From NCBI RefSeq assembly GCF_030316895.1, contig NZ_JASZYV010000001.1, forward strand, positions 1,302,001 to 1,366,000: a DNA stretch of 64,000 bases, read 5' to 3'. The notes under the pieces are model-generated. The model worked only from the letters and a program-made list of their open reading frames with translations. It did not search any database and had not been told where the DNA came from. The translations under genes were made by a program, and so were the position numbers. This DNA is from Variovorax dokdonensis (GTDB lineage Bacteria > Pseudomonadota > Gammaproteobacteria > Burkholderiales > Burkholderiaceae_C). Below are positions 1-8,454 of this stretch, one piece after another (position 1 is the stretch's first letter; every line of letters begins with the position of its first letter).

Positions 1-544
1 GCACCTGCGAATAGGGGAAGGCGTAGTCCTCGGCAATGACCATCACGCGCTTGTAGCCCTTGTCCAAAGCCGCCTGGCCCAGGCCCACCATCCATTGCGC
101 ACCCTCGGTGTTGAAGCGGAAGAAGTTGGGGCTGGGGTTGCTCAGCGTCGTGGCCTGCGCGCCCGAGGCGCCGTTGATGAAGGTCACGTTCGGCTGCGTC
201 TTGGAGTAGTCCTTGACGGCGATGCCTTCGCCCCCGGACAGCGGGCCGACCATGATGTCGACCTTGTCCTGTTCCACCAGCTTGCGGGTGGCGTTGACGG
301 CCACATCCGGCTTGGCGTCGGAGCTGGCCTTGATGATCTCGATCTTGCGGCCGGCAACTTCGCCGCCGCGCTGCTTGACGGCAAGCTCCGCGCCGCGCAT
401 GCCGTCCGCGCCGCCGGCGGCGAACGGCCCCTCCAGGGTGGCCAGCAGTCCGATCTTGACCGGCTGCCCGGCCTGCGCCCAGGCGCCGCCGACGGCAGTG
501 GCGGCGGCAATGGCCACCAGGGAATGCTTCAACGTCCTCTTCAT
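1..544 (-). CDS. Branched-chain amino acid-type ABC transporter substrate-binding protein (partial, C-terminus outside window)
   Basis: Periplasmic ligand receptor of a Liv-type ABC importer. The N-terminal 181 codons are present; the frame runs off the left edge. The reverse complement opens with a Sec signal (MKRTLKHSLVAIAAATAVGG, then AWAQA), followed by the family signature KIGLLATLEGPFAAGG and later VDIMVGPLSGGEG, both typical of the periplasmic-binding-protein type 1 fold (LivJ/K, AmiC, UrtA class). It starts 2 bp after the LivM stop and is the third transporter gene in the operon. The two ATPase genes are not in the window and probably follow. The ligand cannot be read from the sequence; the neighbouring amidohydrolases suggest an amide-containing or cyclic organic compound rather than leucine itself (inference). 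Confidence 0.9.
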   Translation of the reverse strand, partial: MKRTLKHSLVAIAAATAVGGAWAQAGQPVKIGLLATLEGPFAAGGADGMRGAELAVKQRGGEVAGRKIEIIKASSDAKPDVAVNATRKLVEQDKVDIMVGPLSGGEGIAVKDYSKTQPNVTFINGASGAQATTLSNPSPNFFRFNTEGAQWMVGLGQAALDKGYKRVMVIAEDYAFPYSQV

Positions 545-546
545 GT

Positions 547-1683
547 TCACGCTTGTCTCCTTGTGGTTGGTGAAGGCAGGGCTTTCCTGGGCCGCAGGCG
601 TGAGCGAGCCCACGTCCACAGGCCCAGCAGGCCATCGGGGGAACACAAGACGATGAATAGGAATACGCCGCCGATGACCAGGTTGAAGCGCTCGCGGTCC
701 ACCAGGTCGATGGCAAAGGTCTGCAGCAGCACGAACAGGATCGCGCCGATGAACGCCCCGATGGGATGGCGCATGCCACCCAGCACGGCAATGACGAGGA
801 TGTTGATCAGCCAGCTGGTGCCCACCGAGCCGGGCGACATCAGGCCGTTGTACCAGGCCAGCAGCACGCCGCCGACGGCCGCGAGCAGCCCGGCCAGCGC
901 ATAGGCGGCCACCCGATGTGCCACCACGTGATAGCCCAGTGCGGCCATGCGGCGCGGGTTGTCGCGAATGCCCTGCATCGCGATTCCGAAAGGCGCTCGC
1001 ACCACCCACTTGACGAGGCCGTAGCCGCCCAGCGCGCAGACGAGAGACAGGAAATAGAAGGGAACCGGGTCGCGCCAGTTCACGCCGAACACGGTGGGAG
1101 GCTTGAGCTCGCGCAGCCCCTGGAAGCCGTTGAACACGCTGTAGTTCTGCAGCACCAGGTAGTAGAAGGCCACGCCGATCGCCAGCGTGATCATGATCGT
1201 GTAGATGCCTTCGGTGCGCACCGACAGCCAGCCGATCAGCGTGGCGGCCACGATCGCGATCAGCACCGCGAACGGCACCGCCAGCCACCAGGGCCAGCCC
1301 AGGCTGATCTCCGCGCTGCTGCTGGTGCCCAGCACGGCCACCGCATAGCCGGCGATGCCGGCCACCGTCATCTGTGCCAGCGACACCATGCCGCCGTAGC
1401 CACCCAGGAAGGTGAGCGACAGGGCGATCAGGCCCAGCACGAGCGACTGGGCCGCCACCTGAAAGGTGAAGAAGGGCGTGGCCACGAAGGGAAACAGCAG
1501 CGCCACGACCAGCACCACGCCGTGCCGGATGCGCACCGTGGGCCATGCCGAGGCCCGCGCGCCGGTGGCCTGCGCGGCGGCCTTGCCGGGCGTGCCGGTC
1601 GGCATGCCCGGCCCACGAGGGCGCACGCCGGGCAATGCGGATTGCCGCGTGTTCATGGCGCGGCGCCATTGCGATGCGCTCAT
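547..1683 (-). CDS. livM: Branched-chain amino acid ABC transporter permease, LivM type
   Basis: Inner-membrane permease subunit of the Liv-type importer, 378 aa. After a Pro/Arg-rich cytoplasmic N-terminus of about 50 residues there are eight or more hydrophobic segments, with the LivM signature around LGLIALSLTFLGGYGGMVSLAQMTVAGIAGY and a conserved cytoplasmic coupling region near PFGIAMQGIRDNPRRMAALGY that contacts the ATPase. The start overlaps the LivH stop by 4 bp (ATGA), indicating translational coupling. The N-terminal extension is longer than in most LivM proteins, so an internal start such as MNTRQSALPG or MPTGTPG is possible. Symbol is by family; the substrate is unknown. Confidence 0.9.
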   Translation of the reverse strand: MSASQWRRAMNTRQSALPGVRPRGPGMPTGTPGKAAAQATGARASAWPTVRIRHGVVLVVALLFPFVATPFFTFQVAAQSLVLGLIALSLTFLGGYGGMVSLAQMTVAGIAGYAVAVLGTSSSAEISLGWPWWLAVPFAVLIAIVAATLIGWLSVRTEGIYTIMITLAIGVAFYYLVLQNYSVFNGFQGLRELKPPTVFGVNWRDPVPFYFLSLVCALGGYGLVKWVVRAPFGIAMQGIRDNPRRMAALGYHVVAHRVAAYALAGLLAAVGGVLLAWYNGLMSPGSVGTSWLINILVIAVLGGMRHPIGAFIGAILFVLLQTFAIDLVDRERFNLVIGGVFLFIVLCSPDGLLGLWTWARSRLRPRKALPSPTTRRQA

Positions 1684-2627
1684 GCTGCTTTCCCCATGAT
1701 GCCGCGCGGCCGGAACGCCAGCACCAGGATCAGGATGACGAAGGTGAAGACCACGCTGTAGGTGGGCGCATAGGCCAGCCCGTAGGTCTCCGCCAGCCCC
1801 AGGATGACGGCGCCCAGCGCCGCGCCGACCACGCTGCCCATGCCGCCGACGATCACGACGATGAGCGAGGCCAGCAGCAGCCGCGTGTCCTCGCCCGGCA
1901 CCATCGACAGTTCGACCGCGCCGATCACGCCCCCCAGGCCCGCGAGGCCCGCGCCCAGCGCGAAGGTGATGGCGAACACCAGGTTCACGTTGACGCCGGC
2001 CGCCGCCAGCATGCCGCGGTCATCCACGCCGGCGCGGATCATGGCGCCGACGCGTGTGCGGTTGAGCAGCCACCACAGCCCGATGCCGATGACGATCCCG
2101 AACCCCAGCAGGCTCAGGCGGAAGGCGCCATAGGCATTGATGAGCGGCAGGCCGCGGATGGGGCCTTGCAGCCATTCGGGCGCCTCCATCTGGTGGACCT
2201 GCCCGGTGAAGATCCACAGGAGCACGTCGGCGATGACGATGGACAGGCCGATGGTCACCAGCGTCTGGCGCAGGTCCTGGCCCTGCATGCGGCGCAGGAT
2301 GAAGATCTGGATCAACAGGCCGGCCAGCGCCGCCGCCGCAAAGCCCGCCGCCAGCGCCAGCAGCCACCAGCCAGTTCGCTCGGAGACGATGAACGCCACG
2401 TAGCCGCCCAAGAGGTACAGCGATCCGTGCGCGAGATTGACGTTGCGCATCAAACCGAACACCAGGGTGAAGCCGCTGGCGACGATGAAGTACAGCGACG
2501 CCAGCGTCAGCCCGTTGAGCATGGTCACGACGAACAAGCGCGCGTTGTCAAACAGCGCCCACAGCGAGAACGCCAGGATCGGGCCGCCGATCAGCAGCCA
2601 AAGGGCGATGCGTTGAACGCGGCTCAT
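1680..2627 (-). CDS. livH: Branched-chain amino acid ABC transporter permease, LivH type
   Basis: Second membrane permease of the importer, 315 aa from the start MSRVQRIALWLLIGG. Hydrophobic helices alternate with the LivH signatures LNGLTLASLYFIVASGFTLVFGLMRNVNLAHGSLYLLGGY near the N-terminus and VIVGGMGSVVGAALGAVILGLAETY near the C-terminus. This ATG lies 4 bp past the upstream amidohydrolase stop, so an earlier in-frame ATG at 2705 lying inside that gene was rejected. Encoded immediately before livM, with which it should form the heterodimeric channel. Confidence 0.92.
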   Translation of the reverse strand: MSRVQRIALWLLIGGPILAFSLWALFDNARLFVVTMLNGLTLASLYFIVASGFTLVFGLMRNVNLAHGSLYLLGGYVAFIVSERTGWWLLALAAGFAAAALAGLLIQIFILRRMQGQDLRQTLVTIGLSIVIADVLLWIFTGQVHQMEAPEWLQGPIRGLPLINAYGAFRLSLLGFGIVIGIGLWWLLNRTRVGAMIRAGVDDRGMLAAAGVNVNLVFAITFALGAGLAGLGGVIGAVELSMVPGEDTRLLLASLIVVIVGGMGSVVGAALGAVILGLAETYGLAYAPTYSVVFTFVILILVLAFRPRGIMGKAA

Positions 2628-2631
2628 CGCG

Positions 2632-3939
2632 TCAGGCGACCCGTTCCGCAGCCCGCTCCCAGCGCCGCTGCTCGGCAATGGGCGGTGTCTTGGCGAACAC
2701 GCCATCCTTCATCACGGCCAGGATGCGGTCCGGCTCGCGCAGGATCGCCAGGTTGGCCAGCGGGTCGCCGTCGATCAGCAGCAGGTCGGCCAGATAGCCT
2801 TCGCGGATCAGGCCGAGTTCGTCGCCGCGCTTCATGATCTGGCCGCCCAGAAGCGTGGCGCTTCGGATGGCCTCGGAGGGCGTGAAGCCCAGGTAGCGCA
2901 CGAAGAACTCCAGATCGCGCGCGTTCTGGCAATGCGGGGTCATCGCAAAGCCGTAGTCGCCGCCGGGCAGGATGCGCACGCCGCGCTTGTGCATGGCCTT
3001 GAGCGATTCGAGCGCAGCGTCCCATTCATGCTGGTAGCCCATGCCCACCGCCATCTCGTGGGTGATGCCGTAGGGATGCGCCTCGTGCAGCATCGCGTAG
3101 AGGATCGCGATGCCGGGCGCGACGAACACCTTGTCGCGCGCGGCCTCCAGCATGTCCAGCGTCTCCTCGTCGGTGTAGCTGGCGTGGTAGATCACTTCGA
3201 TGCCGTGGCGCAGCGCCTGCTTGACCGAATCGGCCGAGCGCGCATGGGCGGTGCCGCGCTTGCCGCGCAGGCGCACTTCCTCCATGGCGGTGGCCACTTC
3301 GGCATCGGTCATCCAGGTGGTGCCGGCCGGCGACTGCGGCGTGAAGTTGTCGCCCGAGAGGTTGAGCTTGATCGAGTCGACGCCGTACTTGAGGAACATG
3401 CGCACCACGCGGCGCATGTCATCGGCGCCGTTGACGTTCACGCCGAAGCTGAACTCGGGGAAGGGCAGGTGCGGCAGCGTCTCGTCGCCCAGGCCGCCGG
3501 GCACGGTGATCTCCTGGCTGGCCGCCAGGTAGCGCGGGCCGGGGATCTGCCCGGCGTCGATGGCATTGCGGATCACCACGTCCAGCCGCGGCTTGGCGCA
3601 GGCCGCGCCCACGCACGACGTGAAGCCGGCCTGCAGGTAGCGCCGTGCCACCTTGGCGCACCACAGCACGTGCTCTTCCAAAGGCATGCGCTGGATGCCC
3701 GCCAGCGTGGCGGCATCGTTCCACGAGAAGTGCGTGTGCGCCTCGCACATGCCGGGCATGAGCGTGGCGCCCGCGCCGTCGATGACCAACGTGCCATTGG
3801 AGCTGGACGAACCCGACATCGATCCGGCCGAGCGGCCCACATGACGAATGCGGTTGCCCTCGACCAGCACACTGCCGCCGACGGGGGCGCTGCCGGTGCC
3901 GTCGAGGATGCGGACGTTGGTGAACAGGACCTGTTGCAT
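2632..3939 (-). CDS. Metal-dependent amidohydrolase family protein (paralogue B)
   Basis: Predicted cytosolic hydrolase, 435 aa, of the amidohydrolase superfamily (imidazolonepropionase/prolidase-like branch). Visible features: N-terminal beta-sandwich (VLFTNVRILDGTG), metal motif HTH (His68/His70), LNLSGD following a candidate bridging Lys (SIKLNLSG), later His in TAHARS and IYHASYTDEE, metal/catalytic Asp in LPGGDYGFA, and the closing sandwich strand GYLADLLLIDGDPL. The start MQQVLF was chosen because AAGGAGA lies upstream; a longer open frame runs back into the preceding gene. It is roughly 60% identical by eye to the upstream amidohydrolase, so a tandem duplication. The substrate is not deducible; the operon context suggests hydrolysis of an imported amide, lactam or dipeptide-like compound. 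Confidence 0.88.
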   Translation of the reverse strand: MQQVLFTNVRILDGTGSAPVGGSVLVEGNRIRHVGRSAGSMSGSSSSNGTLVIDGAGATLMPGMCEAHTHFSWNDAATLAGIQRMPLEEHVLWCAKVARRYLQAGFTSCVGAACAKPRLDVVIRNAIDAGQIPGPRYLAASQEITVPGGLGDETLPHLPFPEFSFGVNVNGADDMRRVVRMFLKYGVDSIKLNLSGDNFTPQSPAGTTWMTDAEVATAMEEVRLRGKRGTAHARSADSVKQALRHGIEVIYHASYTDEETLDMLEAARDKVFVAPGIAILYAMLHEAHPYGITHEMAVGMGYQHEWDAALESLKAMHKRGVRILPGGDYGFAMTPHCQNARDLEFFVRYLGFTPSEAIRSATLLGGQIMKRGDELGLIREGYLADLLLIDGDPLANLAILREPDRILAVMKDGVFAKTPPIAEQRRWERAAERVA

Positions 3940-3956
3940 GGCGCTTTTCTCCTTGC

Positions 3957-5258
3957 TCAGGCGGCCCAGCGGGTCGTCGTTGGCGAGCGCATTCCGCCAC
4001 GGACGGGCGGCGCGCGATGGAACTCGCCGTCTTTCATGACGGCCAGGATGCGTGCCTTGTCCTGCAGCACGGTGATGTCGGCCAGCGGATCGCCGTCCAC
4101 CAGCAGCAGATCGGCGAGGTAGCCGTCGCGCACCTGCCCGAGTTCGTGCGGTCTCTTCATCATCGGCGCGCCCCAGGCGGTGGCGGACAACAGCGCCTCC
4201 ATGGTCGACATGCCGACGTACTCGACAAAGTACTGCAGGTCCTTTGCGTTGGTGCCATGCGGCGTCCATGCGAAGCCGTAGTCGCCGCCGGGCAGGATGC
4301 GGACATCGCGCCGCCGCAGCGCCTTCATGCTTTCGATGGCGGCCTCGAGCTCGCGGAAGTAGCCCATCTTGCGCGCGGCTTCGGGCGTGATGCCGTAGGC
4401 GCTGGCGTTGTGGCAGGTGTTGATCAACCATGCCAGGCCCGGCGCGATGAAGTGCTGCTTCTTGTGGGCCTCCAGCATGTCCAGCGCTTCCTCGTCAGTG
4501 AAGCTCGCGTGGTAGATCACCTGGATGCCATGCTTGACGCATTGCTTGATCGACCAGCACGAGCGCGCATGCGCCGCCACCCGCTTGCCCCAGGCCTTGG
4601 CTTCCTCCACGCAGGTGGCGATCTCGGCTTCGGTGAACTGGCTCATCTCGCTGGACATGCCGGTGATGGATTCGCCCGAGAGGTTGATCTTGAGCGAGTC
4701 GACCCCGTACTTGCAGAACATGCGCACGCAGCGGCGCATTTCCTCCGAGCCGCTGACGACTGCGCCGAAGGCGAACTCCGATTGCGGCAGGTGTGGCTGG
4801 GTGGTGTCACCCAGGCCACCGGGCACGGTGATCTCCTGGCTGGCCGCGAGATAGCGTGGGCCGACGATCGTGCCGTCTTCGATGGCGTTGCGGATCACCA
4901 CATCCAGGCGCGGCTTGGCACAGGCGGCGCCCACGCAGGAGGTCCAGCCCATGTCCAGGTAGCGTTCGGCCACCTGGGCGCACCACAGGATGTGTTCCTC
5001 CGGCGGCATGCGTTGGATGGCGTCCAGGCTCGGCTGGTCGTTCCACGAGAAGTGCGTGTGCGCCTCGATCATGCCGGGCATGAGGAAGGCTCCGCCGCCG
5101 TCGACGGTCGTCACGCCGATCACCGGCACGCGGGCGGCGCCGTAGCCGCTGCGCTGCACGCGGGCGATGCGGTTGCCCTGGACCAGCACCTCGCCCGCGT
5201 AGGGCGGATCGCCCGAGCCGTCGAAGATGCGCACATTGGTGAACAGGACGTCGGCCAT
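3957..5258 (-). CDS. Metal-dependent amidohydrolase family protein (paralogue A)
   Basis: Amidohydrolase-superfamily enzyme, 433 aa, with the same layout as its downstream paralogue: VLFTNVRIFDGSG, HTHFSW (His67/His69), SLKINLSGES, VAAHARS, VIYHASFTDEEAL, ILPGGDYGFAW and GYLADLLLVDGDPL. All expected metal ligands appear intact, so both copies should be active. A good ribosome site (AAGGAG) precedes the ATG. The gap to paralogue B is 17 bp and to the upstream alpha/beta hydrolase 16 bp, so the genes are co-transcribed. Divergence between the copies suggests different substrates or heteromer formation rather than simple dosage (inference). Confidence 0.88.
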   Translation of the reverse strand: MADVLFTNVRIFDGSGDPPYAGEVLVQGNRIARVQRSGYGAARVPVIGVTTVDGGGAFLMPGMIEAHTHFSWNDQPSLDAIQRMPPEEHILWCAQVAERYLDMGWTSCVGAACAKPRLDVVIRNAIEDGTIVGPRYLAASQEITVPGGLGDTTQPHLPQSEFAFGAVVSGSEEMRRCVRMFCKYGVDSLKINLSGESITGMSSEMSQFTEAEIATCVEEAKAWGKRVAAHARSCWSIKQCVKHGIQVIYHASFTDEEALDMLEAHKKQHFIAPGLAWLINTCHNASAYGITPEAARKMGYFRELEAAIESMKALRRRDVRILPGGDYGFAWTPHGTNAKDLQYFVEYVGMSTMEALLSATAWGAPMMKRPHELGQVRDGYLADLLLVDGDPLADITVLQDKARILAVMKDGEFHRAPPVRGGMRSPTTTRWAA

Positions 5259-5274
5259 TTCGATGCTCCTTGTT

Positions 5275-6075
5275 TCAGCGCTGCCCGGCCAGGAAATCGC
5301 GCAGCTCGCGAGCGCATTCGTCGGGCCGCTCGATCGGCGTCCAGTGCCCGCAGCGGTTGAACACCACCACGCGCGCCGGCCCGGCGGGGGCGCCGAATCG
5401 CTCGGCCATGGCGCGCACCGCTTGCGGCGGTGCCACCGTGTCTTCGTCGCCAGTCAAAAGCAGCGTCGGCGCCACGATGCGCTCCAGGGCCGCGGCTCGC
5501 GCATCCGCCAGCGCTTCGCAACTGCGCGCGTAGCCTTCGGGGTCCTGGCGCATCAGGCTTTCGCGCACGAAGGCGGCGACTGCCGGGGTTCGCTGCCGGC
5601 TGTCTGCGGAAGTGGCGCCGTTGGTCAGCGTCTGCGCGATGTCCTGCATGCCGGCAGCGCCTTCGCTGCGGGCCTTGGCAGCGCGCGCGCGGATGGCGGT
5701 GCGGGCCGCGTCGGGCGGGGCGATCAGCGGGCCGAACAGCGCCATGCTGCGCACCAGTTTCGGCTGCGCCGCCGCCACGTGCTGGCAGACGATCGTCCCC
5801 ATCGAGTGACCCAGCAGGTGCACGCGCGTGAGGCCGAGCCGGGTGCAGACGGCCATGACGGCCTCGGCCATGCGTTCGATGCTGAGGGGCATGCCGCCGT
5901 ACGGGGAGCGTGCGCTGCCCGGCAGATCGAGGCGCACCACGCGGTGGCGCGCCAGTACGCCAAGCGCCAGCGGCGTCCAGGTGTTGGAGCTTCCGCCCAG
6001 GCCGTGCACGCACACGACGGCGTCGCCATCGCCATCGTCTTCCACCGCCAGCTTGTCGATCCAGTGAAGCGCCAC
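5275..6075 (-). CDS. Alpha/beta-fold hydrolase
   Basis: Serine hydrolase, 266 aa. Catalytic layout: oxyanion HGLGG near residue 24, nucleophile elbow GHSMG (Ser91), an acid in LLTGDEDTV and His in NRCGHWTPIERP. The overall sequence resembles meta-cleavage-product hydrolases and bromoperoxidase-like esterases. The start is taken as GTG (VALHWIDKL) because AAGGAG lies 7 nt upstream; the GTG two codons earlier is too close to it, and the longer open frame would cover the FAH gene. It sits between the FAH-family gene and the amidohydrolases in one operon, consistent with sequential hydrolysis of an organic substrate. Confidence 0.87.
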   Translation of the reverse strand: MALHWIDKLAVEDDGDGDAVVCVHGLGGSSNTWTPLALGVLARHRVVRLDLPGSARSPYGGMPLSIERMAEAVMAVCTRLGLTRVHLLGHSMGTIVCQHVAAAQPKLVRSMALFGPLIAPPDAARTAIRARAAKARSEGAAGMQDIAQTLTNGATSADSRQRTPAVAAFVRESLMRQDPEGYARSCEALADARAAALERIVAPTLLLTGDEDTVAPPQAVRAMAERFGAPAGPARVVVFNRCGHWTPIERPDECARELRDFLAGQR

Positions 6076-6089
6076 GGACACTCTCCTTT

Positions 6090-6977
6090 TCAGGCCAGCT
6101 CGAATCGGTTCTCGATCGCGCCGATGCCATCGATCTCGATGCGAAACGCGTCGCCCGGCTGCAACCATTGCGGCGGCGACAGACCCATGCCCACGCCCGA
6201 CGGCGTTCCGGTGGCGATCACATCGCCCGGCAGCAGCGTGATCCCGCGCGAGCAGGTTTCGATCAGCGTGGGGATGTCGAAGATCATGTCGCGCGTGCTG
6301 CCGTCCTGGCGCAGCACGGGCTCTCCGTTGCGCGGCAGCAGCCAGCCGCGCAGGCGGGTGTCGCGCCCGTCGAGCTCGTCGGCGGTGACGATCCAGGGGC
6401 CCATCGGGCAGAAGGTGTCGAAGCTCTTGCCGAGCATCCACTGCTGGTGGCGCACCTGGACGTCGCGCGCGCTCACGTCGTTGACCACCGTGTAGCCGCA
6501 CACATGGTCCATGGCGCGCGACCTGGGGATGTTGCGGCCGGGGCGACCGATCACCACCGCCAGTTCAGACTCGTAGTCGATCTGCTCTGAGACGGCGGCG
6601 CCGGGCAGCAGCACCGTGTCGTGTGGGCCGACCACGGTCTCGGGCAGCTTGGTGAAGAGGATGGGCCAGGCGTCCTTGTCGGGCAGGCTGTCGCGAAAGA
6701 CGGAGCTGGCCAGTTCCGCCGCATGAGAGCGGTAGTTGCGCCCCACGCAAAGCAGATTGCGGCGCGGCCGGGGCAGGGGAGCGCGCAAGGTGAGCGCCGA
6801 GACCGGCAGGCGCGGGCCACTTGGCGCCGGCAGGCCGTCGCCGCTGACCATGCGTTCGATCAGCTCGAGGGCGCCGCGTTCGGGATCGCGCACGGCCAGA
6901 GGCGTGGCCTCTCGGCCGTCCGCCGAAACCGTGCCCGCATAGCTCCGATCACCCCAGTACCAACTGGCGAAACGCAT
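6090..6977 (-). CDS. Fumarylacetoacetate hydrolase (FAH) family protein
   Basis: Predicted Mg2+/Ca2+-dependent C-C bond hydrolase, isomerase or decarboxylase, 295 aa. Shows an N-terminal cap domain, then the FAH core: LLCVGRNYRSHAAEL around residue 75, metal ligands E-x-E at Glu136/Glu138 in DYESELAVVIGRPG, Asp in VNDVSARD, and the C-terminal GDVIATGTPSGVGMG. Family members act on 2-hydroxyhepta-2,4-diene-1,7-dioate, acylpyruvates or oxaloacetate; the substrate here is not determined. First gene of the catabolic operon, divergent from the TetR regulator, with GGAGAC just upstream of the ATG. Confidence 0.9.
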   Translation of the reverse strand: MRFASWYWGDRSYAGTVSADGREATPLAVRDPERGALELIERMVSGDGLPAPSGPRLPVSALTLRAPLPRPRRNLLCVGRNYRSHAAELASSVFRDSLPDKDAWPILFTKLPETVVGPHDTVLLPGAAVSEQIDYESELAVVIGRPGRNIPRSRAMDHVCGYTVVNDVSARDVQVRHQQWMLGKSFDTFCPMGPWIVTADELDGRDTRLRGWLLPRNGEPVLRQDGSTRDMIFDIPTLIETCSRGITLLPGDVIATGTPSGVGMGLSPPQWLQPGDAFRIEIDGIGAIENRFELA

Positions 6978-7049
6978 CGCTTGTCTCCATGCGGCCCCGT
7001 CGCCAAGACGTGTTGCAGTGCAAGAAGCTTGGCGAGACGCTGTTCTGTT

Positions 7050-7069
7050 TTTGAGACTTGTGTCTCAAA
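7050..7069. promoter_or_regulatory. Probable TetR operator (perfect palindrome)
   Basis: Perfect inverted repeat TTTGAGAC-TTGT-GTCTCAAA, two 8-bp arms around a 4-bp spacer, in the 171-bp divergent region between the FAH gene and the TetR gene. Size and symmetry suit a TetR-family dimer. A weak candidate promoter for the TetR gene overlaps it (TTGTGT at 7058-7063, 17 bp, GATGAT at 7081-7086), which would give autorepression as well as control of the catabolic operon. Confidence 0.7.
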
Positions 7070-7148
7070 TCGACTCGGCGGATGATAGCGACGCGTTTTT
7101 CCTTGCGGTACAACCAAGACCAACGATTCGCTACGGACTAACCCTTGC

Positions 7149-7856
7149 ATGCCCGCCTTGCGCTACCAACCCACACCGCCGCCCGTGCCGCCCGATCGCG
7201 GCGTGCGGGCATCCACTTTCAAGCTTCTGCTGGACACGGCCATGCAGTTGATCCAGACCGAGGGGCGCATTCCTTCGGTGGCCGAAGTGGCGGTGCGCTC
7301 CGGGGTGTCGCGGGCCACGGCGTATCGCTACTTCGCCAGCCGCAGCGCGCTTGTCACCGCGGTGATCGACGCATCGCTTGGTCCGGTGCGCCAGCTTGCG
7401 CCGGATGAGCGCGACGGCCGGGCGCGTGTGGATGCGCTGTTCCGGAAGACCTTCAGGCGCTTCAAGGAGTTCGAGCCGCAGTTGCGCGCTGCGGCTCAGC
7501 TGGCGCTGGAGCAGTGGGCGCTCGACCGGGCCGGGCTGCTGGAGGAAGAGCCCTACCGGCGCGGTCACCGCATCCGTATCCTGGAGCACGCGATTGCGCC
7601 GCTGGCACCGCAACTGCCTGCGGACGTGCGCGATCGACTGCACAAGGCCCTGTCGGTGGTCTACGGCATCGAGCCCTACGTGATCCTCAAGGACATCTGG
7701 GGTCTGCAGGATCGGGATGTCGAGCGCACCGCGCTCTGGATGGCAGATGCGCTGATCGACGCGGCGCTGCGCGACGCAGCCGCCGCGACGGCGAAGGCTG
7801 CGGCCGCCGCCCTGGAGCGCCCTAAGCGCCCGGCCGTCGCCAGAAGGCCAGCGTAG
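7149..7856 (+). CDS. TetR/AcrR family transcriptional regulator
   Basis: 235 aa. The N-terminal DNA-binding domain has the helix-turn-helix at about residues 41-68 (IPSVAEVAVRSGVSRATAYR then YFASRSAL). The C-terminal ligand-binding helices lack a recognisable subfamily signature, and the tail is Ala/Arg-rich. Divergent from the FAH/amidohydrolase/ABC operon with the palindrome at 7050-7069 between them, so it is the likely substrate-responsive repressor of that operon. Its last 35 bp overlap the 3' end of the convergent LysE gene. Confidence 0.9.
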   Translation: MPALRYQPTPPPVPPDRGVRASTFKLLLDTAMQLIQTEGRIPSVAEVAVRSGVSRATAYRYFASRSALVTAVIDASLGPVRQLAPDERDGRARVDALFRKTFRRFKEFEPQLRAAAQLALEQWALDRAGLLEEEPYRRGHRIRILEHAIAPLAPQLPADVRDRLHKALSVVYGIEPYVILKDIWGLQDRDVERTALWMADALIDAALRDAAAATAKAAAAALERPKRPAVARRPA

Positions 7857-8454
7857 CGGCCAGCGCCCACATGCCGGCAGCGCAGCCGCGGTTCATGCGC
7901 TGCAGGCCGCGCCGCGAGAGCCATCGAACGGCCTGCGTGCCGGCCAGCGCGTAGCCGATCATGATGAAGGTGTCGAGCACGACGAAGATCGCGCCGAGCA
8001 CCAGGTACTGAGGTGCCTGGGGCGCCGTAGTGTCGATGAACTGGGGCAGGAATGCCGCGAAGAACAGGACGGACTTCGGATTGGACAAGGCCACGGTCAA
8101 GCTGCGCGCGAAGGCTTGCGGCCCCTGCGGCGCCGTGTGCGGGTGCGACAGCATCGCCTCCATGTCTTCCACCGGGCTGCGCCAAAGCTTCAGGCCCAGG
8201 TAGACCAGATAGAACACGCCCGCCCAGCGCAGCGCATTGAACAGCCATTCCGAAGCCGCCAGCAGGGAGCCGAGGCCCAGCGCGACAACCGCGATGACGA
8301 TGCTGCTGCCCAGGACGGCGCCCATCATCCCCCAGCGCGCTCGCCGCATGCCGCCGGTGATCCCGTTTGACAAAGCCAGAAGCATCGTCGGGCCGGGCGT
8401 GACCGCGAGCAAGGCCGAGGCAGCGGTATAGACGAGCAGTGTGTCGAGGTTCAT
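7822..8454 (-). CDS. LysE family translocator
   Basis: Inner-membrane exporter of amino acids or related metabolites, 210 aa, about six hydrophobic segments. LysE/RhtB signatures: an N-terminal helix with AVTPGPTMLLALSNGITGG, and SNPKSVLFFAAFLPQFID in the second half. The start MNLDTLLVY overlaps the stop of the upstream ferredoxin gene by 4 bp (ATGA); longer open frames lie inside that gene. The exported compound is unknown. The 3' end runs 35 bp into the convergent TetR gene. Confidence 0.9.
   Translation of the reverse strand: MNLDTLLVYTAASALLAVTPGPTMLLALSNGITGGMRRARWGMMGAVLGSSIVIAVVALGLGSLLAASEWLFNALRWAGVFYLVYLGLKLWRSPVEDMEAMLSHPHTAPQGPQAFARSLTVALSNPKSVLFFAAFLPQFIDTTAPQAPQYLVLGAIFVVLDTFIMIGYALAGTQAVRWLSRRGLQRMNRGCAAGMWALAATLAFWRRPGA

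Noticed and set aside
766..2837. Plus-strand open frames across livM and livH rich in His, Gln, Asp and Arg
   Set aside because: Antisense shadows of transmembrane genes; the minus strand gives clear permeases with coupled starts.
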